Shown here one piece after another: positions 24,720-34,600 of a stretch of 64,000 bases of DNA; position 1 is the first letter of the stretch; the number at the start of each line of letters is the position of its first letter. The notes under the pieces were generated by a model, which searched no databases, was not told the DNA's origin, and worked only from the letters and a program-made list of their open reading frames with translations. The translations under genes were made by a program, and so were the position numbers. Origin of the DNA: Psychrobacillus sp040274765 (lineage in GTDB: Bacteria > Bacillota > Bacilli > Bacillales_A > Planococcaceae); assembly GCA_040274765.1 (NCBI GenBank), contig JBEMAY010000007.1:1-64000 (forward strand), read 5' to 3'.

Positions 24720-24747
24720 TATATAAAAAAATAGGGAGGAATTTAAA

Positions 24748-26973
24748 TTGGCAATAATTATGAATACAGAAAAACAGCAGGTATTACAGCAATTAATAGT
24801 AGAATTTGGGGAAGAAAAGTTAGCACCCTTAGTTAAGTCGCATCACAAGTGGCTGCAAAAACACCCAGAAGGTATGATATCGACATGGTCTAAGGCTATG
24901 TCACTAGAGGCATTGAGCTTTTTAGATGAACAGGAGCCATTTTGGACATTTGTGGCAGCACGTATTTATTTAGCAGAAGTATATTCGCAGCAAGCGGAAA
25001 GAAGAAACACAACCACAGATGCCGTCTATACAAAATTTGCAGAGAACGTACGGAGCCTTACTAAAAAGGGAATATATAATCCCTCTATTATGGAAAATTA
25101 TTCGAATGAGGAATTAGAGCAATTAGGGGAGCTCCTTGTTTCTAAAAGAGATTTCCTATTTACCTATATAGCCTTAAAAACCCTTTTAGATCGGTATGTA
25201 GCGAAGGATTTTAATAAGGATATGGTAGAGCTGCCACAAGAACGCTGGCTTGTCATAGCTATGACACTTATGAAGGACGAAAAAGAAAACCGTCTCGAGA
25301 AAATAAAGGAAGCTTATTGGGCAATGAGCAATTTATATATGACGGTTGCTACTCCAACCCTATCTAATGCTGGAAAACCACATGGACAGCTTTCTAGCTG
25401 CTTTATAGATACGGTGGATGATAGTCTTCAAGGTATCTACGACAGTAATACAGACGTGGCCACTCTATCAAAATTTGGAGGGGGTATTGGTGTATACATG
25501 GGGAAGGTGCGTAGTAGAGGGTCTTCAATCAGAGGGTTTGTAGGAGCATCTAGTGGAGTGCTTCCTTGGATTAAGCAGTTGAATAATACGGCAGTCAGCG
25601 TTGATCAGCTTGGACAACGACAAGGGGCCGTAGCTGTTTACTTGGATGCTTGGCATAAGGACATCTTTACGTTTTTAGACCTACGCCTAAACAATGGAGA
25701 TGATCGCCTTCGAGCACACGACATTTTCACAGGTATATGCTTGCCGGATTTATTTATGGAGAAGGTAGATGCAAGGGAGGAATGGCATTTATTTGACCCG
25801 CATGAGGTCCGTCAGGTAATGGGCTATTCATTGGAGGATTTCTATGATGAGAAACGAGGAGAAGGGTCATTCCGCGAAAAATATGAGGAATGTGTGAATG
25901 ACCAACGCCTATCACGTGAAACTGTACAAGCAATCGACTTGATGAAAAGAATTATGCGGTCTCAGCTAGAAACAGGGGTACCATATATGTTTTACCGAGA
26001 TGAAGTAAATCGGAGCAACCCAAATAAGCATGAGGGAATGATTTATAGTAGCAACCTCTGTACAGAAATTTTTCAAAATCAGAGCGCAACAACGTTTGAA
26101 TCGATCCAGTTAGAGGATGATGTCATTGTCACTCGTAGAAAACCTGGAGACTTTGTTGTTTGTAACCTATCTTCTATTAATCTAGGGAAGGCTGTAACAG
26201 CAAATGTATTAGAAAGACTGATAAACATTCAAGTGCGCATGTTAGATAATGTAATCGATTTAAATATGATTCCTGTTCCACAGGCAGAGCGTACAAATGC
26301 AAGATATCGAGGCATTGGTCTTGGGACATTCGGGTGGCATCATTTACTAGCACTTAAGCAGATTCGCTGGGAGTCAGAGGAAGCGGTTGAACTTGCGGAT
26401 AGACTATACGAAAGAATTGCTTATTTAACTATTAAGGCATCCGCAAGTCTTGCTAAAGAAAAGGGAGCTTATCCTTTATTCGTAGGCTCGGAATGGCAAA
26501 CAGGTGCTTATTTTGAAAAGCGCCAGTACGAAGGAGAAGAATGGAATGAGCTTCGCAGGGAGGTTGCTGAAGTGGGAATACGAAATGGCTACTTAATGGC
26601 TATCGCCCCAAACTCATCCACTTCTATTCTAGCGGGCAGCACAGCGAGTATAGATCCAATTTTCCAGAAGTCTTATGCAGAGGAGAAAAAGGATTATAAA
26701 ATCCCAGTTACGGTGCCTGACCTAAACTCGGAGACTACATGGTATTACAAATCTGCTTATTTCATCGATCAGCATTGGACATTGAAGCAAAACGCGGCTC
26801 GCCAGCGACATATTGACCAAGGGGTCTCCTTAAATCTATATGTTCAAAATACGATTAAGGCAAAGGAATTGCTATCGCTTCATTTAGATGCATGGAAAAG
26901 TGGGTTAAAAACAACCTATTATGTACGTTCTACTTCTGTAGAGCTAATAGAATGTGAGTCCTGCTCGAGCTGA
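24748..26973 (+). CDS. nrdE: Class I ribonucleotide reductase, alpha (large) subunit
   Basis: Converts ribonucleoside diphosphates to deoxy forms with NrdF. At 741 residues it is longer than the usual 700-residue class Ib NrdE. Key motifs: TPTLSNAGKPHGQLSSCF (active-site cysteine), KFGGGIGVYMGKVRSRG, NLCTEIFQN, NLSSINLG and PNSSTSILAGSTASIDP; the C-terminus ends ECESCSS, the redox CxxC. TTG 24748 has GGGAGGA 7 bases upstream; ATG 24760 is too far. First gene under the cobalamin riboswitch. Symbol chosen for the nrdE-flavodoxin-nrdF arrangement; nrdA would also be defensible. Confidence 0.92.
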   Translation: MAIIMNTEKQQVLQQLIVEFGEEKLAPLVKSHHKWLQKHPEGMISTWSKAMSLEALSFLDEQEPFWTFVAARIYLAEVYSQQAERRNTTTDAVYTKFAENVRSLTKKGIYNPSIMENYSNEELEQLGELLVSKRDFLFTYIALKTLLDRYVAKDFNKDMVELPQERWLVIAMTLMKDEKENRLEKIKEAYWAMSNLYMTVATPTLSNAGKPHGQLSSCFIDTVDDSLQGIYDSNTDVATLSKFGGGIGVYMGKVRSRGSSIRGFVGASSGVLPWIKQLNNTAVSVDQLGQRQGAVAVYLDAWHKDIFTFLDLRLNNGDDRLRAHDIFTGICLPDLFMEKVDAREEWHLFDPHEVRQVMGYSLEDFYDEKRGEGSFREKYEECVNDQRLSRETVQAIDLMKRIMRSQLETGVPYMFYRDEVNRSNPNKHEGMIYSSNLCTEIFQNQSATTFESIQLEDDVIVTRRKPGDFVVCNLSSINLGKAVTANVLERLINIQVRMLDNVIDLNMIPVPQAERTNARYRGIGLGTFGWHHLLALKQIRWESEEAVELADRLYERIAYLTIKASASLAKEKGAYPLFVGSEWQTGAYFEKRQYEGEEWNELRREVAEVGIRNGYLMAIAPNSSTSILAGSTASIDPIFQKSYAEEKKDYKIPVTVPDLNSETTWYYKSAYFIDQHWTLKQNAARQRHIDQGVSLNLYVQNTIKAKELLSLHLDAWKSGLKTTYYVRSTSVELIECESCSS

Positions 26974-27416
26974 TGAAGGCACTTATATGTTATTTGAGCT
27001 ATAGCGGAAATACGGAAGAAATAGCAGAGCTTTTACAAAATCAGCTGGAGAATTCCGAGTGTCAGGTAGAGATATATTGTATCGGTATCGGAGTCCTACC
27101 AGATTTACAACTATATGACCTAGTATTTCTAGGAACTTTTACTTGGGATCAGGGAAGTATTCCAGATGAAATGAAGGAATTTTTAAGAGAAATAGGATAT
27201 CGACCAGAGAACAGTTATATATTCGGGTCTGGTGATACTCAATTTGGTGGAGACGAGCTATTTTGCGCAGCGGTGGACAAATTAGTTTGTTATTGTAACA
27301 GTTCATACCAAGGCTTAAAAATAGAACAGTCACCAAGAGGAAGCCAAGAACGAATGGTAACTAAATGGCTAGAGGGAGTTTTAAATCATGCAAAAGGCAA
27401 AAACATTAGAACCTAG
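26973..27416 (+). CDS. Flavodoxin-like protein (possible NrdI role)
   Basis: A 147-residue flavodoxin fold: MKALICYLSYSGNTEEIAELL phosphate-binding loop and LGTFTWDQGSIPDEMKEFL. It lies between the large and small reductase subunits, sharing one base with nrdE and overlapping nrdF by 29 bases. In class Ib systems the flavodoxin NrdI supplies oxidant for the dimanganese cofactor of NrdF. This sequence looks closer to general flavodoxins than to canonical NrdI, so the role is inferred from position. Confidence 0.8.
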   Translation: MKALICYLSYSGNTEEIAELLQNQLENSECQVEIYCIGIGVLPDLQLYDLVFLGTFTWDQGSIPDEMKEFLREIGYRPENSYIFGSGDTQFGGDELFCAAVDKLVCYCNSSYQGLKIEQSPRGSQERMVTKWLEGVLNHAKGKNIRT

Positions 27417-28419
27417 AAATCCAAACAAATCCACGGGGATATTTAATGGGCAATCAAGCGGTATTCTGAATTGGAATGATATTGCATATCCACATTGGCA
27501 TAAGATGTACAAGCGTCTGCTAGGGAACTACTGGCAAGCGGATGAAATTAATATGTCGAATGACATAAAGCAATTTGGTAGTTTAAGTGAATCGGAGCAG
27601 GATGCGTACTTAAAAATTATTGGTCTACTTGCTACATTAGATGCACCCCAAACCCGTACAGCTCTATTGCTTTCCTTATATGCAACAGATCCATCGGTAC
27701 AATCCATTATGGCGGTCATTGCACAGCAAGAAGCTGTACATAATGAAAGCTATTCGTATGTTTTATCATCCATTGTATCGCTGGATGAGCAAAACAAGGC
27801 ATTTGATTTTGGCAGAACGGATGAAGTGCTAATTAAACGCAATCAAAACATTGCCAAGTATTACAATGAGTTTGTAGAGAACCCAACGACGGAAAACATA
27901 TTAAAGACGCTAACTTATACAACATTATTGGAAGGGCTATTTTTCTACTCTGGCTTTGCCTTCTTTTATAATCTTGCTCGTCATAACAAAATGGTTGGTA
28001 CTTCGACGATGATTAGTTATATTAACCGAGATGAGCTAGAGCATGGCCGGTTTATATCAGAGCTGTTCAGAGCGACGCTAGCTGAAAACCCAGAGCTAAA
28101 TAATGAGGAATTTATAGGGTGGGTCTATGAGCAATTTAAAGAATCTGTCCAACTAGAAATCGAATGGTCCAATTATGTACTCCATGATATCGATGGAATC
28201 GATATAGAAGATATGCAAGGTTATATTAAATACCGCGCAAATAAAATGCTACGCCTAATTGGGCTAAATGAGATTTACCCTGAGTATGTGGAAAATCCAA
28301 TGAAATGGATTCGAGCATACGCCGACAATATAGATGGCACTAAAACAGATTTCTTCGAACAAAAGTCTCGCCAGTATGTAAAGGTGAATGCAATCGACAA
28401 CGGTTTTGATGACCTATAA
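27388..28419 (+). CDS. nrdF: Class I ribonucleotide reductase, beta (small) subunit
   Basis: A 343-residue diiron/dimanganese-type R2 protein. All ligands are visible: Asp in LATLDAPQTR, Glu-Ala-Val-His in AQQEAVHNESY, Glu in LLEGLFF and Glu-x-x-His in RDELEH. The radical tyrosine four residues after the first histidine (HNESY) is intact, so this is not the metal-free subclass with altered ligands. ATG 27388 has GGGAG upstream within the flavodoxin gene. Third gene of the B12-repressed operon. Confidence 0.94.
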   Translation: MQKAKTLEPRNPNKSTGIFNGQSSGILNWNDIAYPHWHKMYKRLLGNYWQADEINMSNDIKQFGSLSESEQDAYLKIIGLLATLDAPQTRTALLLSLYATDPSVQSIMAVIAQQEAVHNESYSYVLSSIVSLDEQNKAFDFGRTDEVLIKRNQNIAKYYNEFVENPTTENILKTLTYTTLLEGLFFYSGFAFFYNLARHNKMVGTSTMISYINRDELEHGRFISELFRATLAENPELNNEEFIGWVYEQFKESVQLEIEWSNYVLHDIDGIDIEDMQGYIKYRANKMLRLIGLNEIYPEYVENPMKWIRAYADNIDGTKTDFFEQKSRQYVKVNAIDNGFDDL

Positions 28420-28478
28420 TATAGAAGAAATACAAACCTGTTAGAGTAATGTAAGTTAATAGCTTAAAATCTTAGGTA

Positions 28479-28507
28479 AATACCATGGACCAAGTGTTCA
28501 TGGTATT
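28479..28507 (+). terminator. Possible terminator after nrdF
   Basis: 9-bp stem AATACCATG / CATGGTATT (28479-28487, 28499-28507). The T tail is weak. Confidence 0.55.
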
Positions 28508-28621
28508 TTATTATATAAATTAAAATAGGAAGGATCCAATGCACCTAAGTCAGTTGTATATTAAAGGATTAATATTGTTATGATAGAAAGTAATGAAGTC
28601 AATTAACTTTAGGGGGATAAG

Positions 28622-29155
28622 ATGAATAATAAACGAGGTTTAGTATTATATATTGCGGCTAGCTTAGACGGATATATAGCTACGGAAGATGATTCTTTAG
28701 AGTGGCTATTTAATGTAGAGGGTGAGGGTGATAACGGAATCTCCGAGTTTTATGAGACGGTAGATACCGTGTTAATGGGTAAGAAAACATATGACTGGAT
28801 AATGAAACACGAAACAGGAGAATTCCCATATAAAAATAAAGAATGTTACGTATTTACAAGATCCACGATGGAAGCTACCGAAGATGTTAAATTTACTAAT
28901 AAAAACGTTGTGGGTTTAACCAACGAACTGAAGAGTCAAGAAGGAAGTAACATATGGCTTGTAGGCGGAGGCGAATTATTACAATCATTTTTAAAAGAAA
29001 AGCTAGTAGATAAAATTATTTTAACAGTAGCCCCAACTATCATCGGAAAAGGAATACCATTATTTAAAAGAGGAGATTATCAGTTAGACCTTATATTGAA
29101 AGGAACTAGAACTTTCAACCAGTTTGTAGAACTACATTATGAAGTTAAAAAGTAA
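28622..29155 (+). CDS. Dihydrofolate reductase-family protein (RibD C-terminal type)
   Basis: A 177-residue protein of the RibD_C/DHFR-like fold, typical of YyaP-type proteins: LVLYIAASLDGYIATEDDSLEWL at the N-terminus, VLMGKKTYDWI, NIWLVGGGELLQSFL and IILTVAPTIIGKGIPLF. Likely an NADPH-dependent reductase of unknown substrate; true DHFR activity is doubtful. ATG follows AGGGGG. Stands alone before an unrelated small gene. Confidence 0.85.
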   Translation: MNNKRGLVLYIAASLDGYIATEDDSLEWLFNVEGEGDNGISEFYETVDTVLMGKKTYDWIMKHETGEFPYKNKECYVFTRSTMEATEDVKFTNKNVVGLTNELKSQEGSNIWLVGGGELLQSFLKEKLVDKIILTVAPTIIGKGIPLFKRGDYQLDLILKGTRTFNQFVELHYEVKK

Positions 29156-29176
29156 ATGATATGAGGTGTAAATAAA

Positions 29177-29617
29177 ATGCGACTCCCCATGAATATTACA
29201 GGCTTAGCGAAGAGTGTGATTGAAATGAATGAGATGGATGGAGGCCTATTTAAAAAGTTAGGATACGAAATTGCTAGAAAGACTAATGGTAAAATAATTG
29301 GTTTTATTTCACCTAGCTACCCACTGAATTATTTTCGTATGGACATTGAGGTAGATAAAAAAGTGGTGTCGATTCTGCTGCATCAATATTTTCCATATGC
29401 AGCCATTGTATTATATGACAATGAGCTCCAGCTACAATTTATAGAGTGTGATAATTTGTTCACTGAGCTGAGTCCATATTATACAGTGTTAGAAGCAGCT
29501 TTTTTAAATGAGCTGTTTAATCCTAACGCTCATGATTTATCAGAGGATGAATTAAAAAATGTGAAGCATTGGCGTCCGAAAACTAATGGAGAGGTTATTT
29601 TTAATTGTTGGGATTAA
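29177..29617 (+). CDS. Hypothetical protein (146 aa)
   Basis: A soluble, mixed alpha/beta protein (MRLPMNITGLAKSVIEMNEMDG, YFRMDIEVDKKVVSILLHQYFPYAAIVLYD, HWRPKTNGEVIFNCWD). No family recognised. The size and acidic, aromatic-rich character would fit an immunity-type protein, but no toxin gene is next to it. ATG has GAGGTG upstream; 21 bases after the DHFR-like gene, so cotranscription is possible. Confidence 0.7.
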   Translation: MRLPMNITGLAKSVIEMNEMDGGLFKKLGYEIARKTNGKIIGFISPSYPLNYFRMDIEVDKKVVSILLHQYFPYAAIVLYDNELQLQFIECDNLFTELSPYYTVLEAAFLNELFNPNAHDLSEDELKNVKHWRPKTNGEVIFNCWD

Positions 29618-29749
29618 GCGGTATCCAATCCCTTGATGCTTGTACGATCCTTTATATTTCTGTCTACCTCAAAAGCAGGTGGAAAATAATTTTTATGATA
29701 AAATTATAAAGATATACTGTTAATAAAAGGGATACGAGGTGTAAATAGG

Positions 29750-30217
29750 ATGAAGAAGATAATGTTAATAGTATTTTGTATTTCACTATTAGTTGGTTGT
29801 GTAGGTGGGAAGGAAACTATTTATGAATTTGATGGAGTGTCTATGTCGCCTACTATAAAAGACAAGCAAAGGGTAGTAGTGGATAAGGGCTACTATAAAG
29901 AAAATGAAATTAAACGTGATGATATCGTGCTTTTTAATCTCGAAGAAAACATGCATTTTAAAAGAGTAATAGGCTTGCCTAATGAATTAATTCAAATTCA
30001 AGATGGAACCATATATATAGATAGCAAACCACTAGAAAGTGAATATAGCTTTACAAATGTATGGGAAGGCGAAATCTCTAAAGAAGGTATTCAATTAAAG
30101 AATGACGAGTATTTTATAATTGGAGATAGCCTCGCTCCTTTAACAAGTAAGGATAGCAGATCAGTTGGTCCAATAGCGAAAGAAGATATTTTGGGGAAAG
30201 TGGTAGAGATTAAATAG
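29750..30217 (+). CDS. Signal peptidase I-like lipoprotein
   Basis: A 155-residue type I signal peptidase homologue. Catalytic Ser31 is in DGVSMSPT and the general base Lys71 in HFKRVIGLP; the late box is GDSLAPLTSKDSRSVGPI. The N-terminus is not the usual membrane anchor but a lipoprotein signal: KKIMLIVFCISLLVGC, lipobox LVGC with Cys17. The enzyme would be tethered by lipid, 14 residues before the nucleophile. ATG follows GAGGTG. It stands alone, so the substrate is unknown. Fit of lipobox and both catalytic residues is direct; lipid anchoring is inferred. Confidence 0.85.
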   Translation: MKKIMLIVFCISLLVGCVGGKETIYEFDGVSMSPTIKDKQRVVVDKGYYKENEIKRDDIVLFNLEENMHFKRVIGLPNELIQIQDGTIYIDSKPLESEYSFTNVWEGEISKEGIQLKNDEYFIIGDSLAPLTSKDSRSVGPIAKEDILGKVVEIK

Positions 30218-30259
30218 CTTGGGGAAAACTCAACGAAGTCTGCTAGAAAGGGTGTTGAA

Positions 30260-30610
30260 GTGAAGGTCAATCATATAGTTCGCCTCGAAAACGGATTAGC
30301 ATTCGGAATCTCCTTTTTTATTTATATGCAGCTGGACTTTCCAATCTGGTTGTTTTTTTTACTATTATTCGTTCCTGATATTACGATGATCGGTTATACA
30401 ATTAATAATAAAATTGGTGCAACCATTTATAATGTTGGTCACAGTTTTATTTTTCCTATACTTTTAACATTAGGTTACTTCTACTTTTTAAAAGATTATT
30501 TGCTTATAATTTCTATTATTTGGGTAGCCCATATTTTTATGGATAGACTTTTTGGCTTTGGATTAAAGTACCAAGAATCTTTTAAAGAAACTTATATGCA
30601 AAGGCTTTAA
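30260..30610 (+). CDS. DUF4260-family membrane protein
   Basis: A 116-residue protein with four membrane helices. The pattern VRLENGLAFGISFFIYMQLDFPIWLFFLLLFVPDITMIGY and a C-terminal GFGLKYQESFKETYMQRL match DUF4260 (YyaP-region style) as remembered. GTG 30260 has AAAGGG upstream. Function unknown. It is followed by a bidirectional terminator. Confidence 0.75.
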   Translation: MKVNHIVRLENGLAFGISFFIYMQLDFPIWLFFLLLFVPDITMIGYTINNKIGATIYNVGHSFIFPILLTLGYFYFLKDYLLIISIIWVAHIFMDRLFGFGLKYQESFKETYMQRL

Positions 30611-30640
30611 AATTAAAGTGAGATTTTTTATAGTCATATA

Positions 30641-30682
30641 AAAAGCGTCTAATCAGTTACACAACTGGTCAGACGCTTTTTT
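30641..30682. terminator. Bidirectional terminator
   Basis: AAAAGCGTCT (30641-30650) pairs with AGACGCTTTT (30671-30680), with an inner CAGT/ACTG pairing, and T runs on both strands. Confidence 0.92.
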
Positions 30683-31516
30683 TTAAAGCTTATACTGTTC
30701 TCTAATCAAGTAGGAAACCCACTTGCATTGAGGGTGGTTTTTAATATTCTCTAAAAGACCTTTTATAAGTGCGAGACTCGGAGTTTCGGTTAGGAGGTGA
30801 TTTTTTAAAATTTGAAGCGTTTCCTTTTCGATTGGCTCTTCTATTTCTAGTAGAATCTGATTGATTAACTCAAGTATTTGCATATCTTTATCGGTGTTTT
30901 CCTTTATAACCTTTTGCATAATTTGAGCACTATCTGTTGAGATTAAAGGAATCGTTGAATGTTTTGCTAATACTTTCGTCTTTTCTACAAGTGACTTAGT
31001 TAGCGTGTCTATATCAATTGGTAATTCAAAGAATAGATAGAGGTCGATATATATTTTCATAAAGCCTTTTATGCAAATAAGTAAGTCATATTTTGTTTCT
31101 TCATAAGTTAAATCTAACTTGTCTACCATATAAAGAATAATTTCATTTAATAGATTGTCATAATAAGTTAGTTTTTTTAATAAATCATCATTTACCGTAT
31201 GTGTCTGTTCCTTGAAGAAGATTTTAGCAAAAGTAGAGTTTTCTTGAAATGCCTTGTTGGCAGTGTAGAAAAAGGTATATAGCATATCGTCAGAATGTGA
31301 ACATTCTTTGACCGAGTAGTCAATTTCTGAAATAATCTGCTTCATAAAGCAATCTACCAAAGAAGTGATGAGCTCATCTTTGGATTTATAGGAAAGGTAG
31401 AAAGCACCTTTAGAAATGCCGCAATGGTCAGTGATTTGTTGGACTGATGTAGCCTCAAAACCTTGCTTTGCAAAAAGTTCTAATGCTTTATCCATTATTA
31501 ATTGTTTCTTTACCAT
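30683..31516 (-). CDS. TetR-family regulator (YerO-like)
   Basis: A 277-residue TetR protein, long for the family. The HTH is at residues 1-50: MDKALELFAKQGFEATSVQQITDHCGISKGAFYLSYKSKDEL. Divergent from an RND transporter with a palindrome in the promoter between them, the same layout as yerO-yerP(swrC) in B. subtilis, where YerO represses swrC. ATG 31516 has GGGAG upstream. Probably a drug- or lipid-responsive repressor. Confidence 0.85.
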   Translation of the reverse strand: MVKKQLIMDKALELFAKQGFEATSVQQITDHCGISKGAFYLSYKSKDELITSLVDCFMKQIISEIDYSVKECSHSDDMLYTFFYTANKAFQENSTFAKIFFKEQTHTVNDDLLKKLTYYDNLLNEIILYMVDKLDLTYEETKYDLLICIKGFMKIYIDLYLFFELPIDIDTLTKSLVEKTKVLAKHSTIPLISTDSAQIMQKVIKENTDKDMQILELINQILLEIEEPIEKETLQILKNHLLTETPSLALIKGLLENIKNHPQCKWVSYLIREQYKL

Positions 31517-31541
31517 ATCTTATCGCTCCCAATGGTTATTG

Positions 31542-31570
31542 TTGACAAATGACCAATTAGTCATTATTAT
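31542..31570 (+). promoter_or_regulatory. SigA promoter with TetR-type operator
   Basis: TTGACA (31542-31547) and TATTAT (31565-31570), 17 bases apart. The spacer holds the inverted repeat AATGAC / GTCATT (31548-31553, 31560-31565). This is where the divergent TetR repressor would block the RND gene. Predicted transcription start is near 31577. Confidence 0.75.
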
Positions 31571-31612
31571 AAATAAATGAGTTTGATAAGTCAAATGAGG
31601 GTAGGTGCAAGT

Positions 31613-34600
31613 GTGAAAGGTTTAGTGAATTTTGTACTAAAAAATAAGTTAGCGGTATGGTTATTGACTATTATCATTACTGTTTCCGGTATTTATTCAG
31701 GTACAAGAATGAAGATGGAGACCATTCCAGATATTTCGATCCCATTCTTAATGGTGATGGATGTTTATCCAGGTGCGACTCCTGAAAAAGTTATGGAAGA
31801 TATCTCGATGCCTTTTGAGAAAGCGTTAGAAGGACTAGAGGATGTTAAATCGGTATATTCCAATTCCTATTCGAATATGTCTAATATTCAAGTAGAGTAC
31901 GAATATGGCACAGACATGGATGAAGCAAAACGCGCATTGGAGTCTGCATTGGATACGATCTCCTTACCTGAAGGAGCAATGGAGCCAACTATTACGGCAA
32001 TAAGCATGAATATGATGCCGGTAGCAGCCCTAAGCGTAAGTAGCACAGAAGAAGATATCGTAGAGCTAACATCGACAGTAGAAGAAATTTTACTACCGAA
32101 AATTGAAAAAATAGATGGTGTTGGGTCTGCTACTATAACAGGCCAGCATATTGAAGAAGTAGAGCTTACATATGACGAAGCAAAAATGGCCGAACTAGAT
32201 GTAACTCAAGATACAGTAAAACAAATGATCCAAGCAAGTGATATGGCAGTATCCTTAGGATTATTTGAGTTTGAAGAAGGCGAGCAGGCAGTAGCGGTTG
32301 ACGGTAAGTTCATGACAGCCGACGAACTGAAAGAAATGCTTATCCCTGTTACACCTTCTGCTACAAACCCATCTCCTTTTGTAAAACTTGGAGACATTGC
32401 TTCTATTGAAGTGGTTGGTAAAGTAGAATCGGTTTCCCGTACAAATGGGAAAGATGCAATTGCAATCCAAATTGTAAAAAATCCAGATGCTAACACTGTA
32501 ACAGTAGTAAATGCAGTGAAAGATTTAATCGCAGAAGAAGAAAAGAACATTGATGGTTTAGTGATTGACGTTTCCTTAGACCAAGGTGCTCCTATTGAAG
32601 ATTCAGTATTTACAATGGTTGAAAAAGCATTGTTTGGTGGATTAATCGCCGTGCTGATTATTCTATTGTTCTTACGTGATTTTAAATCTACAATTATTTC
32701 TATTGTGTCTATACCAGTTTCTATTTTTATGGCATTACTGCTATTAAATTGGTTAGATATTACGTTAAATATTATGACACTTGGAGCCGTTACCGTAGCA
32801 ATTGGACGTGTAATCGATGACTCGATTGTTGTTGTAGAGAACATTTATAGACGCCTTCACTTAAAAGGCGAACCATTAACAGGCCGTGCCCTTGTTCGTG
32901 AAGCAACGATTGAGATGTTCAAACCAATCCTTTCTTCTACATTGGTAACGGTAGCGGTATTTGCTCCATTAATCTTTGTAGGTGGTATGGTTGGAGAATT
33001 GTTCATGCCATTCGCATTAACAATGACATTTGCTCTTGGTGCATCACTGTTAGTAGCAATTACAATTGTACCTGCAATGTCACACTTCTTATTTAAGAAG
33101 AAATTGTACGCTGAAAAAACAGAAAGTAATCATAAAGAGCAAGGTAAGTTAGCTGGTAGCTATAAAAAAGTTCTAGAGTGGACATTAAACCACAAAATTA
33201 TTACTTCGCTTGTATCGGTTGCATTACTAGTAGGTAGCTTGATGCTTACGCCGTTAATCGGTTTCAGTTTCTTGGGTAGTGAAGAAGAAAAAGTAATGTA
33301 TTTGACTTACACTCCAAAAGCTGGTGAGCTAAAAGAAGACACATTGGCAAACGTCACTAAAGTTGAAGAAGAGATGCTTAAACGTAAGGATATTGATATC
33401 ACTCAAGTATCTATCAACGGTGACGGCGCAAATGACATGACTGCAATGATGGGCGGAGGTTCAGGCGGCGCATTAATGTACTTGATCTTTGATGAGGATA
33501 TGGAAGACTTCCCAGGTGCTCGTGAGGAAATCGAGGAATATGTGTTCAACATTGGTCAAACTGGCGAATGGAAGAGCCAAAACTTCTCAAGTATGTCCAT
33601 GTCGACAAATGAAATTAGCTATACATTCTATAGTGAAGATTTAGATAAGTTGAACGAAGCTGTTGCGATGGTTGAAGAAGTAATGGGAGAAACAAAAGGA
33701 TTAGAAGATGTTTCTTCGAGTGCGGAAGACAGCTACGTAGAGTATACATTCCAAGTAGCTCAAGATGAATTATTGCAGTACGGTTTAACAACTGGTCAAA
33801 TCGTTGGGATGTTGAGTCCTTCCACTACGGAGGAAGTATTAACGACAGTTGAAAAAGAAGGAAATGATTTAGAGGTTATCGTACAGCAAGAACAAACAGC
33901 AACACCTAAATCGATTGATGATATTTTAGCTAGAGAAGTACCGACAGCAATGGGAACTACAATGCCATTGTCTGAATTAGTAACAGTAGAAGAGGGTTAC
34001 GCTCTAAATACGCTTGCTCGTAGTAAAGGTGAATACTATGCTTCTGTATCCGCTACAATTCAAGATGATGATATTTCAAAAGCATCTGCAGATGTAGATA
34101 AAGCGATTGAAAAATTAGACTTACCTAAAGGTGTAACGGTTGGGGTTGCCGGTGTAACTGCAGATATGAATGAAACATTCACTCAGCTTGGAGTAGCAAT
34201 GCTTGCAGCAATTGCGATTGTTTACTTTATATTAGTAGTAACATTTGGTGAAGGTATTGCACCATTAGCTATCCTATTCTCATTACCATTCGCAGTAATT
34301 GGTTCATTTGCAGGTCTATGGATTGCAAACGAAACAATATCCGTATCTGTTATGATGGGTCTTCTCATGTTGATTGGTATCGTTGTCACGAATGCCATTG
34401 TATTAGTTGACCGAATCATTCATATGGAACGCGAAGGTATGAATATGCGTGAAGCGATCCTTGAAGCTGGTGCAACTCGCTTACGTCCAATTTTGATGAC
34501 AGCTATTGCAACCATTGGGGCACTTGCACCATTAGCAGTAGGATCAGGCGGCGGTGGTTTAATCTCGAAAGGATTAGGTATCACGGTTATTGGTGGTCTA

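Noticed and set aside
27388..28419. Metal-free (class Ie) NrdF
   Set aside because: All six metal ligands and the radical tyrosine are present.
32206..32844. 212-codon antisense frame inside the RND gene
   Set aside because: Low-complexity shadow of a long membrane protein gene; no ribosome site and no recognisable domain.
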